30,232 nt of DNA from JAGQUL01 sp038212015 (GTDB lineage Bacteria; Actinomycetota; Thermoleophilia; Gaiellales; SKUG01). How positions within the stretch are numbered: position 1 is the stretch's first letter; each line of letters begins with the position of its first letter. The position numbers and the translations under genes are program-made. Under the pieces are notes generated by a model. The model saw only the letters and a list, made by a program, of their open reading frames with translations, made no database searches and was not told the origin of the DNA. Location of the stretch: positions 1 to 30,232 of the forward strand of contig JBBQUY010000042.1 in assembly GCA_038212015.1 (NCBI GenBank), given 5' to 3'. Shown piece by piece: positions 17,901 to 23,683 of this stretch.

Positions 17901-18908
17901 AAGCACCGCAACCGATCGGGGCTGGCTCGCCGTATTCGTGGCGTTGCCGAGCTGTCCTTGCGCACCGGCTCCCCACGTGTGCATCGTGCCGTCACTTCGC
18001 AATGCACGGAACGTCCGCCCAGCACCGTCGATCGAGCGCACGCGGTCAAGCTGGGGAAACCCTCCGGTGTCCTGCTCCACCGCAGTTGGGTTGAGCGTGG
18101 TCCCGGACGTGCTGCCGCGTCCCGTTGCTCCGTTGGTATCGTCGCCCCACGCTCGCACGAGGCCGTCCACGCGCATCGCGATGCTGGTGGCATCGCCAGC
18201 AGCGACGTCCAGGATCGAGGTGAGGTATCCCGTCGGATCGGCGGGATCGCTGACTCGGATCGCATACGTCGAGCAGCCGACGCCGGCGCATGTCGCAGGT
18301 CCGGTCGTCGACTGGTTGCCGAGCTGCCCAGAATCGCCCCGGCCCCAGGCCCACACCGTGCCATCGGAGCGGCGAGCGAGAACGTGCGAGGCGCCGGCGG
18401 CGAGGGCCGTGACGTTGCCGAGGTAGGTCGGTCCGGCCGCCGTCTGGACCCGAACGGCGTAGGTGCTGCAGGGCGTTGCACCACAGGTGGCCGGACCGAC
18501 GGCGCTGCCGCCGCCGAGTTGTCCATGGAGATTGCTGCCCCATGCCCAGACAGAGCCGTCGCCGCGGACGGCGTAGCCATTGGTGCAGCCCTGTGCCACG
18601 GTGATGACGTTCGTGAGCGGCGTTGCGGCCGCCGTCAGCACCTGACGTGGCGCCTCTCCCGAGGTCGTGCTGCCGTCGCCGAGCTGGCCGAGCGTGTTGG
18701 TGCCCCAGGACCAGACGGTGCCGTCGGGGCGCACCAGCGACGAGCTGTCACATGCCGCGGCGACATCCGGGGTGGGTGCCACCTCGTCCCGGGATGCCGC
18801 ACCGGCCGAGCCGGGCGCCAGGAGGGTCGCCGCCATGGCGAGGATCGCGCCCGCGCCCACCCATGCGCGACGTGCGCGTGAGGGAGTGGCATGGAGGCGC
18901 GCAGGCAT
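11964..18908 (-). CDS. Giant secreted RCC1-repeat protein (28 repeats, four predicted propellers)
   Basis: The 2314-residue product starts at the ATG at 18908; an ATG at 18959 would add 17 residues. A signal peptide (about 1-37, cleavage near GSAGA) precedes 14 RCC1 repeats (about 48-862), a Fn3-like linker (about 863-1005), 14 more repeats (about 1006-1822), a second homologous linker (about 1823-1961), a Fn3-like domain (about 1962-2073), an IPT/TIG-like domain (about 2074-2165) and a C-terminal beta domain with WRVTVPP and GTYSGTVTYT (WxL-like). Each repeat carries a variant of DGTVWSWGxNxxGQLG. RCC1 folds are seven-bladed propellers, so 28 repeats predict four. There is no membrane anchor or LPxTG motif at the C-terminus, so it is probably released or bound non-covalently to the surface. 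Role unknown; ligand binding, adhesion or matrix are possibilities. Confidence 0.9.
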   Translation of the reverse strand: MPARLHATPSRARRAWVGAGAILAMAATLLAPGSAGAASRDEVAPTPDVAAACDSSSLVRPDGTVWSWGTNTLGQLGDGSTTSGEAPRQVLTAAATPLTNVITVAQGCTNGYAVRGDGSVWAWGSNLHGQLGGGSAVGPATCGATPCSTYAVRVQTAAGPTYLGNVTALAAGASHVLARRSDGTVWAWGRGDSGQLGNQSTTGPATCAGVGCSTYAIRVSDPADPTGYLTSILDVAAGDATSIAMRVDGLVRAWGDDTNGATGRGSTSGTTLNPTAVEQDTGGFPQLDRVRSIDGAGRTFRALRSDGTMHTWGAGAQGQLGNATNTASQPRSVAVLAPAGVLGLDRVREVSGSADHVVAIRADGSIWTWGRNDWGQIGDLSQTQRTRPVQVADSTTPTWLTLAMHVAAGSTHSIAVLADGTIRSWGDDQLGQLGLAAPPPSCGVRVCSLYARTGAASAGTGYRAVAASMNTSYAIAANGTVRAWGENTDGQAGIGIEDGFLSSPTTVLTAAATPLTGIVAISAGADNGFALRADGTVWAWGDGLYGQLGRGSTSDSNFAQKVQASAGVDLADAIAIGAIDRASIQLGVDGRLRAVGRNTYGVLGDNSTTQRTYPVLVQQLSGADLDRVVGIGGDGGDVDHISAVRDDGTLWSWGMNNYGQLGLGVSSGPETCSGQGCSSRARQVLAAAGTPLTGVATATNSYYAGHALKFDGTVWSWGVNVRGEIGNATTSTVSVPYAVRVATNDTNTTWIETATAITSGNYTPLAVLADGSAMGWGSNTQGEVGDSSFVSPRRFATAVSAIGGGGQVSMIAQLESGGEHNVARTAAGQLLTWGRDHFGQLGACTATYDSRRWPDLVQETCGSNLPPRLVSDASQYRSDTTTQLPIGTWTNETTIVVKADVADPDSAQSMRLFVEIRPNNVAFSAACGAIADPAVFQSSASGSITQGDSVWQSVTITGLTSGIQYHWRACVRDAAGLGLSSPFYSPGGNPDISVDTSTPAPGTFGVRQVAAGCDNTGVVLADGTVWMAGDGTYGQLGNGTTSGSSGTPVQVRLAPAGVSALTSVRSLAIGCGFAVAVRTDGTVYAWGRNDTAQLGAGTATSCGGTNCSEWAVQVDPANATQVKAVAAGGGFALALRADGRVLAWGSDANGRLGRNSVGGSSATAAPVRNTANTADLANVTSIAAADDFAVASDASGAAWAWGSNTNLQLGAGLVDGTDYPTARAVLTAAATPIQRIKRVSAGDDHALALRDDGTLWSWGSNSSGQLGINAAGGTGTYAAPVRDGSGTTLTRWRDMVAGQAHSVAVRADGTIWSWGLNTKGQLGQNSYTGASCGATCEIVPVQTRDSGGVVIPDTTSMARVIAAGTVHTALVRADGQAFAWGRHDRGQLARTAAVGTCPTAEPCAPSLVTSSFSTGGGAIQVAGLGRASALLRADGTIRAWGDNNYGVLGTGTSNGQTPRLQTVEVSAGVPLANVVHLIGAEYAMYAVLADGTVWSWGNGGSGRLGNNSSSTRTRAVQVRSASAASNTGPPLVDVIDVAAHDEGAFALDASGVAWSWGDNDYGELGDGTCCTSRHWAQPVLRSAGVSLDQVVNVAALGADGEEGFAVRSDGTIYAWGENDKGQLAQGGTSPDVCDGSPCSPYAVPMLAAVATPMTNVTDAAAANNAAIMLRADGTVLSVGWGSGGRLGNNGSSDRIWPVAVRTTSAAIDTGTAMADIIALAGSTDSTAALDAGGRVLTWGVNSTGQLGLTDYSDNDWAEPAQTMNSGTLVGAVSVGGGGEDHGVLVVGGNGDAMTTGSNGGFELGDCTRATRPRYDVVRDPCAGNLAPVARWNTQYRADHSTQILSGEWVSDGITTNIYLDFNVSDPDPAETLTTYLEFAPLGTPFSATCGDGTHPNVQTGTPTAVNIGSSFSSSFAVTGLTVGTQYHWRGCVKDSSGSLSAWVGFGTPPDPDFGVDNDVPANPPSVDDGPTRGVDIDETTSLTVIEATWPVGIDGGGSGLVRYDYCVTTIGAGTDCAAGATRTWTSNGYSPDLRATGLSLTNNTMYYVCVRATDGAGNQALGIVCSDGQLTRFSLTSVNPNAGVQGDSSVAVELTGTGFLATDAVAFSGTGITVVSVTRVSDTRLDVVVDIAAGATPGARNVTVSHTGSDTSQVQLGSSFTVVAISISVSLSTLGYSDSARDATPPNAIGFGTVLPGDTRAIGPAGSGQVTVGAATQVTVVSNGGWRLQMGATDWASGANTVGASAFEWKHFGVTEAWTPFSTSAVAIEGAGAGNPANAPGGTTYSYDWRVTVPPTQAPGTYSGTVTYTAIPAV
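13445..15892 (-). repeat. Second block of 14 RCC1 repeats
   Basis: Protein-level repeats 15-28, about 2.45 kb. The last repeat contains C..R..P..D.V..PC.GNL, matching the last repeat of the first block, and the same linker type follows. This supports duplication of a whole module. Confidence 0.85.
16325..18768 (-). repeat. First block of 14 RCC1 repeats
   Basis: Protein-level repeats 1-14, about 2.44 kb, nearly the same length as the second block. It ends in a Cys-flanked repeat and leads into a linker starting QYRSDTTTQ, related to QYRADHSTQ after block two. Confidence 0.85.
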
Positions 18909-19107
18909 GGTGTGGGTATCGGTCTGTCCGCGGGACTTGCGCGCGCTCGCGCCGGTCATCCTGCAGATATCTCACCGAATTGGGCCGTTCGGCCCTGCGG
19001 CGCGCAATCACCTCCGGGCGAAGTGCCACGTCACATGCCCGCGAAGGGTCCGGCATCTGCCGCAATACCGACGCGCGCGTTCACGTATGCCGGCGCTGCA
19101 TTCGCCC

Positions 19108-19123
19108 GTCGAGTACGCTCGAC
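19108..19123. promoter_or_regulatory. Inverted repeat over the methyltransferase promoter
   Basis: GTCGAG-TACG-CTCGAC, a perfect 6-bp inverted repeat two bases before the ATG at 19126. It contains the only -10-like hexamer, TACGCT (19114-19119), six bases before the ATG. It could be a repressor operator overlapping a leaderless promoter, or a hairpin that masks the start. Confidence 0.45.
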
Positions 19124-19125
19124 CC

Positions 19126-19704
19126 ATGACTGGCGACATCTCTCCACACGACATCACCGAACGCGACGTCTCCACGGGCGACCTCGCCTCGCGCGAGATC
19201 TCACAGCGCATCCGCGGTGCGGTCGATCGCATCACGATCTCGCCCACCGCACGCGTACTCGAGGTCGGCTGCGGCGACGGGCAGGCTGCCGCGCTCGTGT
19301 GCGAGCGTCTCAGCGATGGCGGCTCGATGCTCGCCATCGACCGTTCGCCGGTGATGATCGCGGCAACCGGCGAGCGCAACGACGTGCACGTGATCTCGAA
19401 GCGGCTCGAGCTGCGGGCCGCGCGCGCGCAGCGCGCGTCGCTCGAGCCAGGCAGCTTCGACCTGATCTTCGGCATCAACGTGCGCAACATGTGGGACGAT
19501 GCGGCGACGGCGAAGACCCTGCGTGCGGCGCTCGCTCCCGAGGGTCGGCTCTGGGCGATCCTGCAGTTGCCCCCCGGGCGTGACGCGACGAACCTCAACG
19601 AGACGATCGCACCGCGACTCGAGAAGGTCGGCTTCCAGGTCGTGCAGTCCGGCGTCTTCGACGAAGGTCAGACCCCGGGGTGCTGGGTGGAGTGCCGCGC
19701 GTAA
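19126..19704 (+). CDS. Class I SAM-dependent methyltransferase
   Basis: Small methyltransferase of 192 residues; substrate unknown. SAM-binding motif I is LEVGCGDG (45-52). The acidic end of strand two is in LAIDRSP (69-75), where Asp72 should bind the ribose. Motif IV-like FDLIFGINVRNMW lies near residues 110-122 and the late EVGF/VVQSGVF strands near 170-180. The length leaves no room for a separate substrate domain, so the N-terminal 40 residues, rich in Asp/Glu/Ser/Thr and predicted helical, probably cap the site. No ribosome site is present; see the inverted repeat at 19108. It is divergent from the RCC1 gene (217-base shared upstream region) and converges on the gene at 19717. Confidence 0.85.
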   Translation: MTGDISPHDITERDVSTGDLASREISQRIRGAVDRITISPTARVLEVGCGDGQAAALVCERLSDGGSMLAIDRSPVMIAATGERNDVHVISKRLELRAARAQRASLEPGSFDLIFGINVRNMWDDAATAKTLRAALAPEGRLWAILQLPPGRDATNLNETIAPRLEKVGFQVVQSGVFDEGQTPGCWVECRA

Positions 19705-19711
19705 GCGCGGC
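19694..19711. terminator. Bidirectional terminator hairpin with stop codon in the loop
   Basis: Perfect 7-bp stem GCCGCGC / GCGCGGC with a GTAA (GNRA-type) loop. The loop holds the TAA stop of the methyltransferase. The plus strand continues TGTGTT, and the convergent minus gene ends at 19717, so one hairpin can serve both genes. Confidence 0.55.
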
Positions 19712-19716
19712 TGTGT

Positions 19717-20229
19717 TCAGCCCTTGGGGAACGCAACGGGAGCCGCGGGCGCGCCGGAGCGCAGGTCGAAGAGGTTGTCGGCGCCGACGATCGCGAGCGT
19801 CGAGGGCTGCTCGCGAACGATCGCGCCCGGCGTGCCGACCCACCAGTTCTGGCCGGGGAACATCTGGCCGGGCACCGGCTCCTTGTAGCGGTCGACCCCG
19901 AGCGTGGTTCGAACGAGCTTGATCCCGTCCTTGGCATCGAGCAGCGCGATCGATTCCACGCGACCGGGGTTGCGCTTGAACAGGCCCCAGCGTGCGTCGG
20001 CGCGGTCGGCGATCATGATCGTGCGTGCGGCATCGACCGCGTCGTCGAACGTCGTGAACACGGGAGCATCGATCGGCTTGTCGCGCCGGATCTTGACCTC
20101 GTCCCTGACATCGCCGGCGTGCCGGCCGTAGCGCGCCAGCACGTCCGGCTCGAGCCCCGGAAGCGGCGGCTGGTGCGGATCCGCGGCGGACGCGACGACG
20201 GGCGTGGTGGTGGCGACGGTGAGGTTCAT
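19717..20229 (-). CDS. Conserved-looking hypothetical protein, 170 residues
   Basis: Unrecognised. The start ATG at 20229 has AGGATGG upstream; the frame continues to 20331 without a better site. The product has a Thr/Val/Pro-rich N-terminal 25 residues, a helical region (about 27-50), then a mixed alpha/beta region with FDDAVDAARTIMIADR and WGLFKRNPGRVESIALLDAKDGIKLVRTTLG (in two pieces, 54-76 and 81-111). A Trp-Trp pair and a Pro/Gly-rich C-terminus follow. No signal peptide, membrane span or Cys. It is probably cytoplasmic. The gene converges on the methyltransferase and follows the SDR gene after 98 bases on the same strand, probably as a separate unit. Confidence 0.7.
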   Translation of the reverse strand: MNLTVATTTPVVASAADPHQPPLPGLEPDVLARYGRHAGDVRDEVKIRRDKPIDAPVFTTFDDAVDAARTIMIADRADARWGLFKRNPGRVESIALLDAKDGIKLVRTTLGVDRYKEPVPGQMFPGQNWWVGTPGAIVREQPSTLAIVGADNLFDLRSGAPAAPVAFPKG

Positions 20230-20327
20230 GGCACCATCCTGCGCCGCTCGCGCGCCAAAACCAATGCTGCTCGATGGTCGAACGGCCGCATCGAGCCGCT
20301 CCGGGGCCGTGTCGACCACTCCGATGT

Positions 20328-21179
20328 TCAACCTGCAACAGGCTGACCGCCGTTGACGTGGATGACCTGGCCCGTGACATAGGAGCTGTCGCGCGCGGCA
20401 AGGTACACATATGCCGGCGCGACCTCCTCCGGCTGGCCCGGCCGCCGCATCGGCGTGTCGCCTCCGAACTCGGCGACCTCGTCCTCGCTGAACGACGCAG
20501 GAATGAGCGGCGTCCAGATCGGACCCGGCGCGACACCGTTCACGCGAATCCCGCGATCGGCGAGCTGGGCGGCAAGCGATCGCGTGAACGACGTGATCGC
20601 TCCCTTGGTCGCGGCGTAGTCGACCAGCACGGGCTTGCCCTTGTAGCTGACGACGCTCGTGGTGTTGATGATCGTCGAGCCCTCCTCCAGGTGCTCGAGC
20701 GCGGCGCGACTGACATGGAACATCGACAGCACGTTGGTCTTGAAGGTGCGTTCGAGCTGCTCGGGCGTCAGGTCTTCGAGATCGGCGTCGACGTGCTGTT
20801 CCGCAGCGTTGTTGACGACGATGTCGAGGCCGCCGAGCTTTGCGACGGCATCGCTGACGAGACGTTCGCAGTAGTCGACGTCACCGAGGTCGCCGGGAAA
20901 GAGCCAGCATCGCTGGCCCTCGCGTTCGACGAGTCGCTTCGCGTCGTGGGCGTCGTCTTCCTCGTCGAGGTAGGCGATCGCGACGTCCGCCCCCTCGCGC
21001 GCGAACAGGATCGCGACCGCGCGACCGATGCCGCTGTCGCCACCGGTGATGAGCGCGCGCTTCCCGTCGAGCTTGCCGGAGCCGACGTACCAGTCCGCGA
21101 GCTCCTCGGGCAGCGGATCCATCTCGCGCTGGATCCCGGGCTGGCGTTGCTGGTGCTGGGGAGGGAGCGTGTTCGTCAT
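20328..21179 (-). CDS. Short-chain dehydrogenase/reductase (YhdF/YghA-like)
   Basis: NAD(P)-dependent oxidoreductase of 283 residues. The Rossmann glycine motif is TGGDSGIG (45-52), the NNAA motif is at 123-126, and the catalytic set is Ser175, Tyr188 and Lys192 (YAATK). An N-terminal extension of about 38 residues with QHQQRQPGIQREMDPLPE is typical of the glucose/ribitol-dehydrogenase-like SDRs often found with general stress genes. The start ATG has GAGGAAG upstream and lies one base after the stop of the KGG-type gene, so translation is coupled. The natural substrate cannot be inferred from sequence. The C-terminal NGGQPVAG is usual for the family. Confidence 0.93.
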   Translation of the reverse strand: MTNTLPPQHQQRQPGIQREMDPLPEELADWYVGSGKLDGKRALITGGDSGIGRAVAILFAREGADVAIAYLDEEDDAHDAKRLVEREGQRCWLFPGDLGDVDYCERLVSDAVAKLGGLDIVVNNAAEQHVDADLEDLTPEQLERTFKTNVLSMFHVSRAALEHLEEGSTIINTTSVVSYKGKPVLVDYAATKGAITSFTRSLAAQLADRGIRVNGVAPGPIWTPLIPASFSEDEVAEFGGDTPMRRPGQPEEVAPAYVYLAARDSSYVTGQVIHVNGGQPVAG

Positions 21180-21180
21180 G

Positions 21181-21411
21181 TCAGTGCTTCCTCGCCGTGG
21201 CGTTGCCGCCCTTGCGACCTGCCGCGACCTTCTGCGCGTGCGTGCCACCCTGGCTCGGATCGCCGGATCCGGAGTGCGACTGCTCGCCGCCATGCTTCGA
21301 AGCGTCCGGAGAATTGGCGATCTTTGCCGCGCGCTCCTTGGACATCCCCTTGTCCTTGAGCGCTTCGTACTGGTCCTGATTCTTGATGTTGCTGCCGCGT
21401 GAGCCACGCAT
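21181..21411 (-). CDS. Small KGG-type stress protein
   Basis: A 76-residue, basic, Gly/Ser/Lys-rich protein. Residues 14-42 contain a helix with YEALKDKGMSKERAAKIAN, known from small actinobacterial proteins of DUF7218 type. The C-terminal AGRKGGNATARKH contains a KGG motif like that in general-stress GsiB/YciG-type proteins. It is probably soluble and largely disordered when free, perhaps a hydrophilin or nucleic-acid binder; this is inference. The ATG at 21411 has GGGGAG upstream. It sits one base before the SDR, forming a two-gene operon, a pairing that suggests osmotic, desiccation or oxidative stress. Confidence 0.8.
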   Translation of the reverse strand: MRGSRGSNIKNQDQYEALKDKGMSKERAAKIANSPDASKHGGEQSHSGSGDPSQGGTHAQKVAAGRKGGNATARKH

Positions 21412-21512
21412 CTTCGTCTCCCCTGTCGTGGTGCATCACGAGTCAGGTCGCCGATGTACGAGCGAGGAAACGTCGGTTCTGGAGTCGAAGGACCCTGCGA
21501 GGGCGAGGAGCG

Positions 21513-22229
21513 TCAGCCGGCGACGGTGCCGGGCGGCGCGAGCAGTGCGTCGATGCGAGCGGTGCCATAGCACTTGAACTCGTGCATCGTCATCGTGCCG
21601 TCCGGGCCCGGGCGGCTCTCGACGCCACCGAGCTCGGCATGCTCGAGGCGAACGACGGCGCCCAGGTCGGAGCCGAGCTCCACGTCGTAGCGCGACGGCA
21701 CGGGGCCGAGCGCCATCTGACCGGTCTCGGTCGTGACCTGCACCGCGATCTGCGGGTGGAAGTCGCCCACCGGCACCTGCGCACCCGGGTAGCTCATGCC
21801 GCCCTGCGCGAAGCCACCGGTCCAGGTGATGTCGATGTAGACCCAGTCATTGAGCTGGAGCACGGGAATGTTCACGATGGCGCGCGCGCCTTCCATGCGG
21901 AAGGGCAGCGACTGGCCGGGCGCGGCAGAGATGCCGGGCTTCGCGGAACACACTTCGGCGGTCGCCAGGTCGAGGCGACCGGGGCGATCCGAGAGCGCGG
22001 CCGGGAGCAGCAGCGTGAGTTCGCGCTTCTCGTCGGCGATGAGGTTGTGGATGAGCAGTCGCCCCGCACCACCGACGAAGCCGGTGTCGTGGGAGACGTT
22101 CATGCGCACGTTCCAGTCGGCGCGGACACCCTCGAGGCCGCCCGGGCTCGTTCCGCCACTCTGGGTGGGGAAGGAGATGGCCACGGCCCCGTTGGAGGGA
22201 CCTGCATTGAAGGCGGGCTGAATGTTCAT
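21513..22229 (-). CDS. Beta-rich hypothetical protein, 238 residues
   Basis: Unrecognised. The start ATG at 22229 follows GAGGCCGACACAC. The sequence alternates hydrophobic and polar residues with many Val, Ile, Thr and Gly (for example GRLLIHNLIAD, LTLLLPAAL, WVYIDITWTGG, IAVQVTTETG), so a beta-sandwich or jelly-roll fold is likely. Cys102 and Cys223 are far apart. No signal peptide or membrane span. The opening residues (MNIQPAFNAGPSNGAVAISFPTQ in pieces) are Asn/Gly/Pro-rich. It is probably cytoplasmic or exported by an unknown route; a structural or shell protein is conceivable but unsupported. It is likely transcribed alone, with a long upstream non-coding region. Confidence 0.7.
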   Translation of the reverse strand: MNIQPAFNAGPSNGAVAISFPTQSGGTSPGGLEGVRADWNVRMNVSHDTGFVGGAGRLLIHNLIADEKRELTLLLPAALSDRPGRLDLATAEVCSAKPGISAAPGQSLPFRMEGARAIVNIPVLQLNDWVYIDITWTGGFAQGGMSYPGAQVPVGDFHPQIAVQVTTETGQMALGPVPSRYDVELGSDLGAVVRLEHAELGGVESRPGPDGTMTMHEFKCYGTARIDALLAPPGTVAG

Positions 22230-22423
22230 GTGTGTCGGCCTCGGCGTGGTTCGACGCTGCAACGGATCCTACCGGCCTGCTCGCATGGGCGAGGCAGTCC
22301 CCACGCCTGCTCGGCGCCGGCGGGAGATCGGGGGGATCCGACGATTGTCGAACCGGTACCCGTTGTCCCGGAATCCATGCAGCGACAGGCGCACGCGCGT
22401 GTCGCAGTGCGTCCAGCGTGCCG

Positions 22424-22452
22424 CAAATACCGTGATTTGAGAAGAGGGTCAA
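22424..22452 (-). promoter_or_regulatory. Candidate promoter for the 22229 gene or a leader RNA
   Basis: TTGACC (22447-22452) and TATTTG (22424-22429) on the minus strand, separated by 17 bases, in an AT-rich patch. The -35 is good and the -10 is poor. Transcription would give a leader of about 190 bases before the ATG at 22229. Confidence 0.35.
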
Positions 22453-22602
22453 TGCAGGAAAAAGGCCAGCTTATGGTCCAGTCGCGTGCAAAACCTGCTG
22501 AAAGGTGATGATTCGGGGCTGCTGGCGGCCGCCCATGTCACAGGCGTAGCGTCCAGGACAACGCTGGTGACATCCGCGGCACCGACCCCGACCCCGCGCA
22601 CG

Positions 22603-22654
22603 CGCGACGGCCCCACCTCCGTGCGCGCGGTGCGCTGAAGATGGGGCCGTCGTG
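22603..22654. repeat. Long imperfect-loop inverted repeat
   Basis: Arms GACGGCCCCA (22606-22615) and TGGGGCCGTC (22642-22651) match over 10 bases, extended outward by two more pairs and one G-T, around a 26-base GC-rich loop. It could be the structured end of a small RNA or a transcription stop. Confidence 0.5.
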
Positions 22655-22707
22655 ATGCGTGTCCGACAGTGGCTGGCCGCTGGGGAGGCCCGACCGCCGT
22701 TCGAAGT

Positions 22708-22730
22708 GATCCGGGGCGAGAACCCGGATC
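22708..22730 (-). terminator. Terminator-like hairpin after the EF-hand lipoprotein
   Basis: Perfect 8-bp stem GATCCGGG / CCCGGATC with a 7-base loop, 20 bases beyond the stop at 22750. It is followed on the minus strand by ACTTCG. Confidence 0.55.
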
Positions 22731-22749
22731 GGACTACCAGGCCGATGGC

Positions 22750-23502
22750 CTAGAAATCATCCTCGGACGGGTTGCCATTGTCGGTGGAGTTGCCGGAGCC
22801 GGACCCACCGCCGTTGCTCGGGGGCGGGGTGTAGCCGCCACCGTCGCCGGGGCTCGTGCCGCCCCCGCTGCCGCCACCATTGCTCGGCGGGGTGTAGCCG
22901 CCACCGTCGTCGCCGGGGCTCGTGGAGCCGCCACCGTTGCCGGGGTTGTAGCCACCGTCGTCACCGGGGCTCGTGGAGCCGCCACCGTTGCCGGGGTAGT
23001 TGGGATCGGGATAGTCCCGAACGTAGGACCAGCCGGTCTCGACGCGATCCAGGATCGTGCGCGAGCGAACGTCGGCGCCGAACTGGCGGTCGAAGTCCTT
23101 GCGCTCGTCACGGCTGAGCGTGCCGTTGCCGTCCTTGTCGAAGCGCATCGCGACCGTCTTGAGCTCGGCGAGCGATGCGACCGCGTCGTTGCCCTTGGCC
23201 GCCGCGAAGAGGCGCTCCATGGAGCTGGTCGTCTCCTTGTGGACGATCTGCTGCTCCCAGAACTGCATGTCGCCGACGCGATAGGTGTTGTGGCGATTGG
23301 CCGAGTAGGGGCGACCCACCTCGAACAGCGTCGCCTCACCCTGCGTCCAGTTGTTGTCGCGCGGGCTGCGGTCGAACTTCTGGAAATCACTCAGCAGCTT
23401 CGATTCCGCGTCCTGCTCCTTCGGCCCACCACAGGCAGCCAGTGCCAGTGCGCCGACACCCACGATGCCCGCGCCAATGGCGATCTTTGCAGCAATGTGC
23501 AT
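22750..23502 (-). CDS. EF-hand lipoprotein with repetitive Gly/Ser/Pro tail
   Basis: Predicted surface lipoprotein of 250 residues. The signal peptide (1-23) ends in the lipobox LAAC with Cys24. Residues 25-165 form a helical domain with one canonical EF-hand loop, D122-K-D-G-N-G-T-L-S-R-D-E133 (ligands 1, 3, 5, 7, 9 and 12), so calcium binding is likely. A degenerate partner hand may lie around residues 40-60 (FDRSPRDNNWTQGEA). Residues 166-250 are a disordered tail with repeated GNGGGSTSPGDDGG and GGGYTPPSNGGG units. The ATG at 23502 is preceded by two copies of GGGACGAAA. It is divergent from the gene at 23684, which has the same SPGDD linker, so the two are probably one system. Confidence 0.82.
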   Translation of the reverse strand: MHIAAKIAIGAGIVGVGALALAACGGPKEQDAESKLLSDFQKFDRSPRDNNWTQGEATLFEVGRPYSANRHNTYRVGDMQFWEQQIVHKETTSSMERLFAAAKGNDAVASLAELKTVAMRFDKDGNGTLSRDERKDFDRQFGADVRSRTILDRVETGWSYVRDYPDPNYPGNGGGSTSPGDDGGYNPGNGGGSTSPGDDGGGYTPPSNGGGSGGGTSPGDGGGYTPPPSNGGGSGSGNSTDNGNPSEDDF

Positions 23503-23523
23503 TTCGTCCCTTTCGTCCCACAC

Positions 23524-23542
23524 GCCATGCGATCTGCATGGC
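23524..23542. promoter_or_regulatory. Operator-like inverted repeat in the divergent promoter
   Basis: GCCATGC-GATCT-GCATGGC: perfect 7-base arms with a 5-base centre, in the 181-base gap between the EF-hand lipoprotein and the IDPxGW protein. The size fits a dimeric repressor site controlling both. Confidence 0.45.
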
Positions 23543-23683
23543 CCGATGTCAGTCGCGCTGTCCAGGCAGCGACCGTCCTCCCGCCCTTCGACTGGAACGC
23601 CATCCGTGTTTCATGCCGACAAGCAGGTGTGGAGAACGCACGGCGCCGGGACGCGTCCGTGACTGACAGGGACGGGACGACGC

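Larger units (their letters stand above)
22230..22749. other. 520-base non-coding region with several inverted repeats
   Basis: No reading frame here looks like protein. The stretch about 22420-22510 is clearly more AT-rich than its surroundings. It contains a promoter-like pair on the minus strand, a TAGGAT hexamer at 22266-22271 nearer the downstream gene, a long stem at 22603-22654 and a terminator-like stem at 22708-22730. It may carry a long leader for the 22229 gene or a small RNA. Confidence 0.5.

Noticed and set aside
13445..18768. CRISPR-like or satellite DNA repeats in the 7-kb gene
   Set aside because: The repetition is at protein level with variable spacing (about 52-66 residues) and diverged codons, as expected for RCC1 blades.
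22453..22508. Short plus-strand frame MQEKGQLMVQSRAKPAER
   Set aside because: Eighteen codons without a ribosome site in an AT-rich patch; no support beyond an open frame.
22690..22740. tRNA-like stretch with CGTTCGAAG
   Set aside because: The TTCGA-like piece has no acceptor stem, D arm or anticodon arm around it; the pairing present is a simple terminator-type stem.
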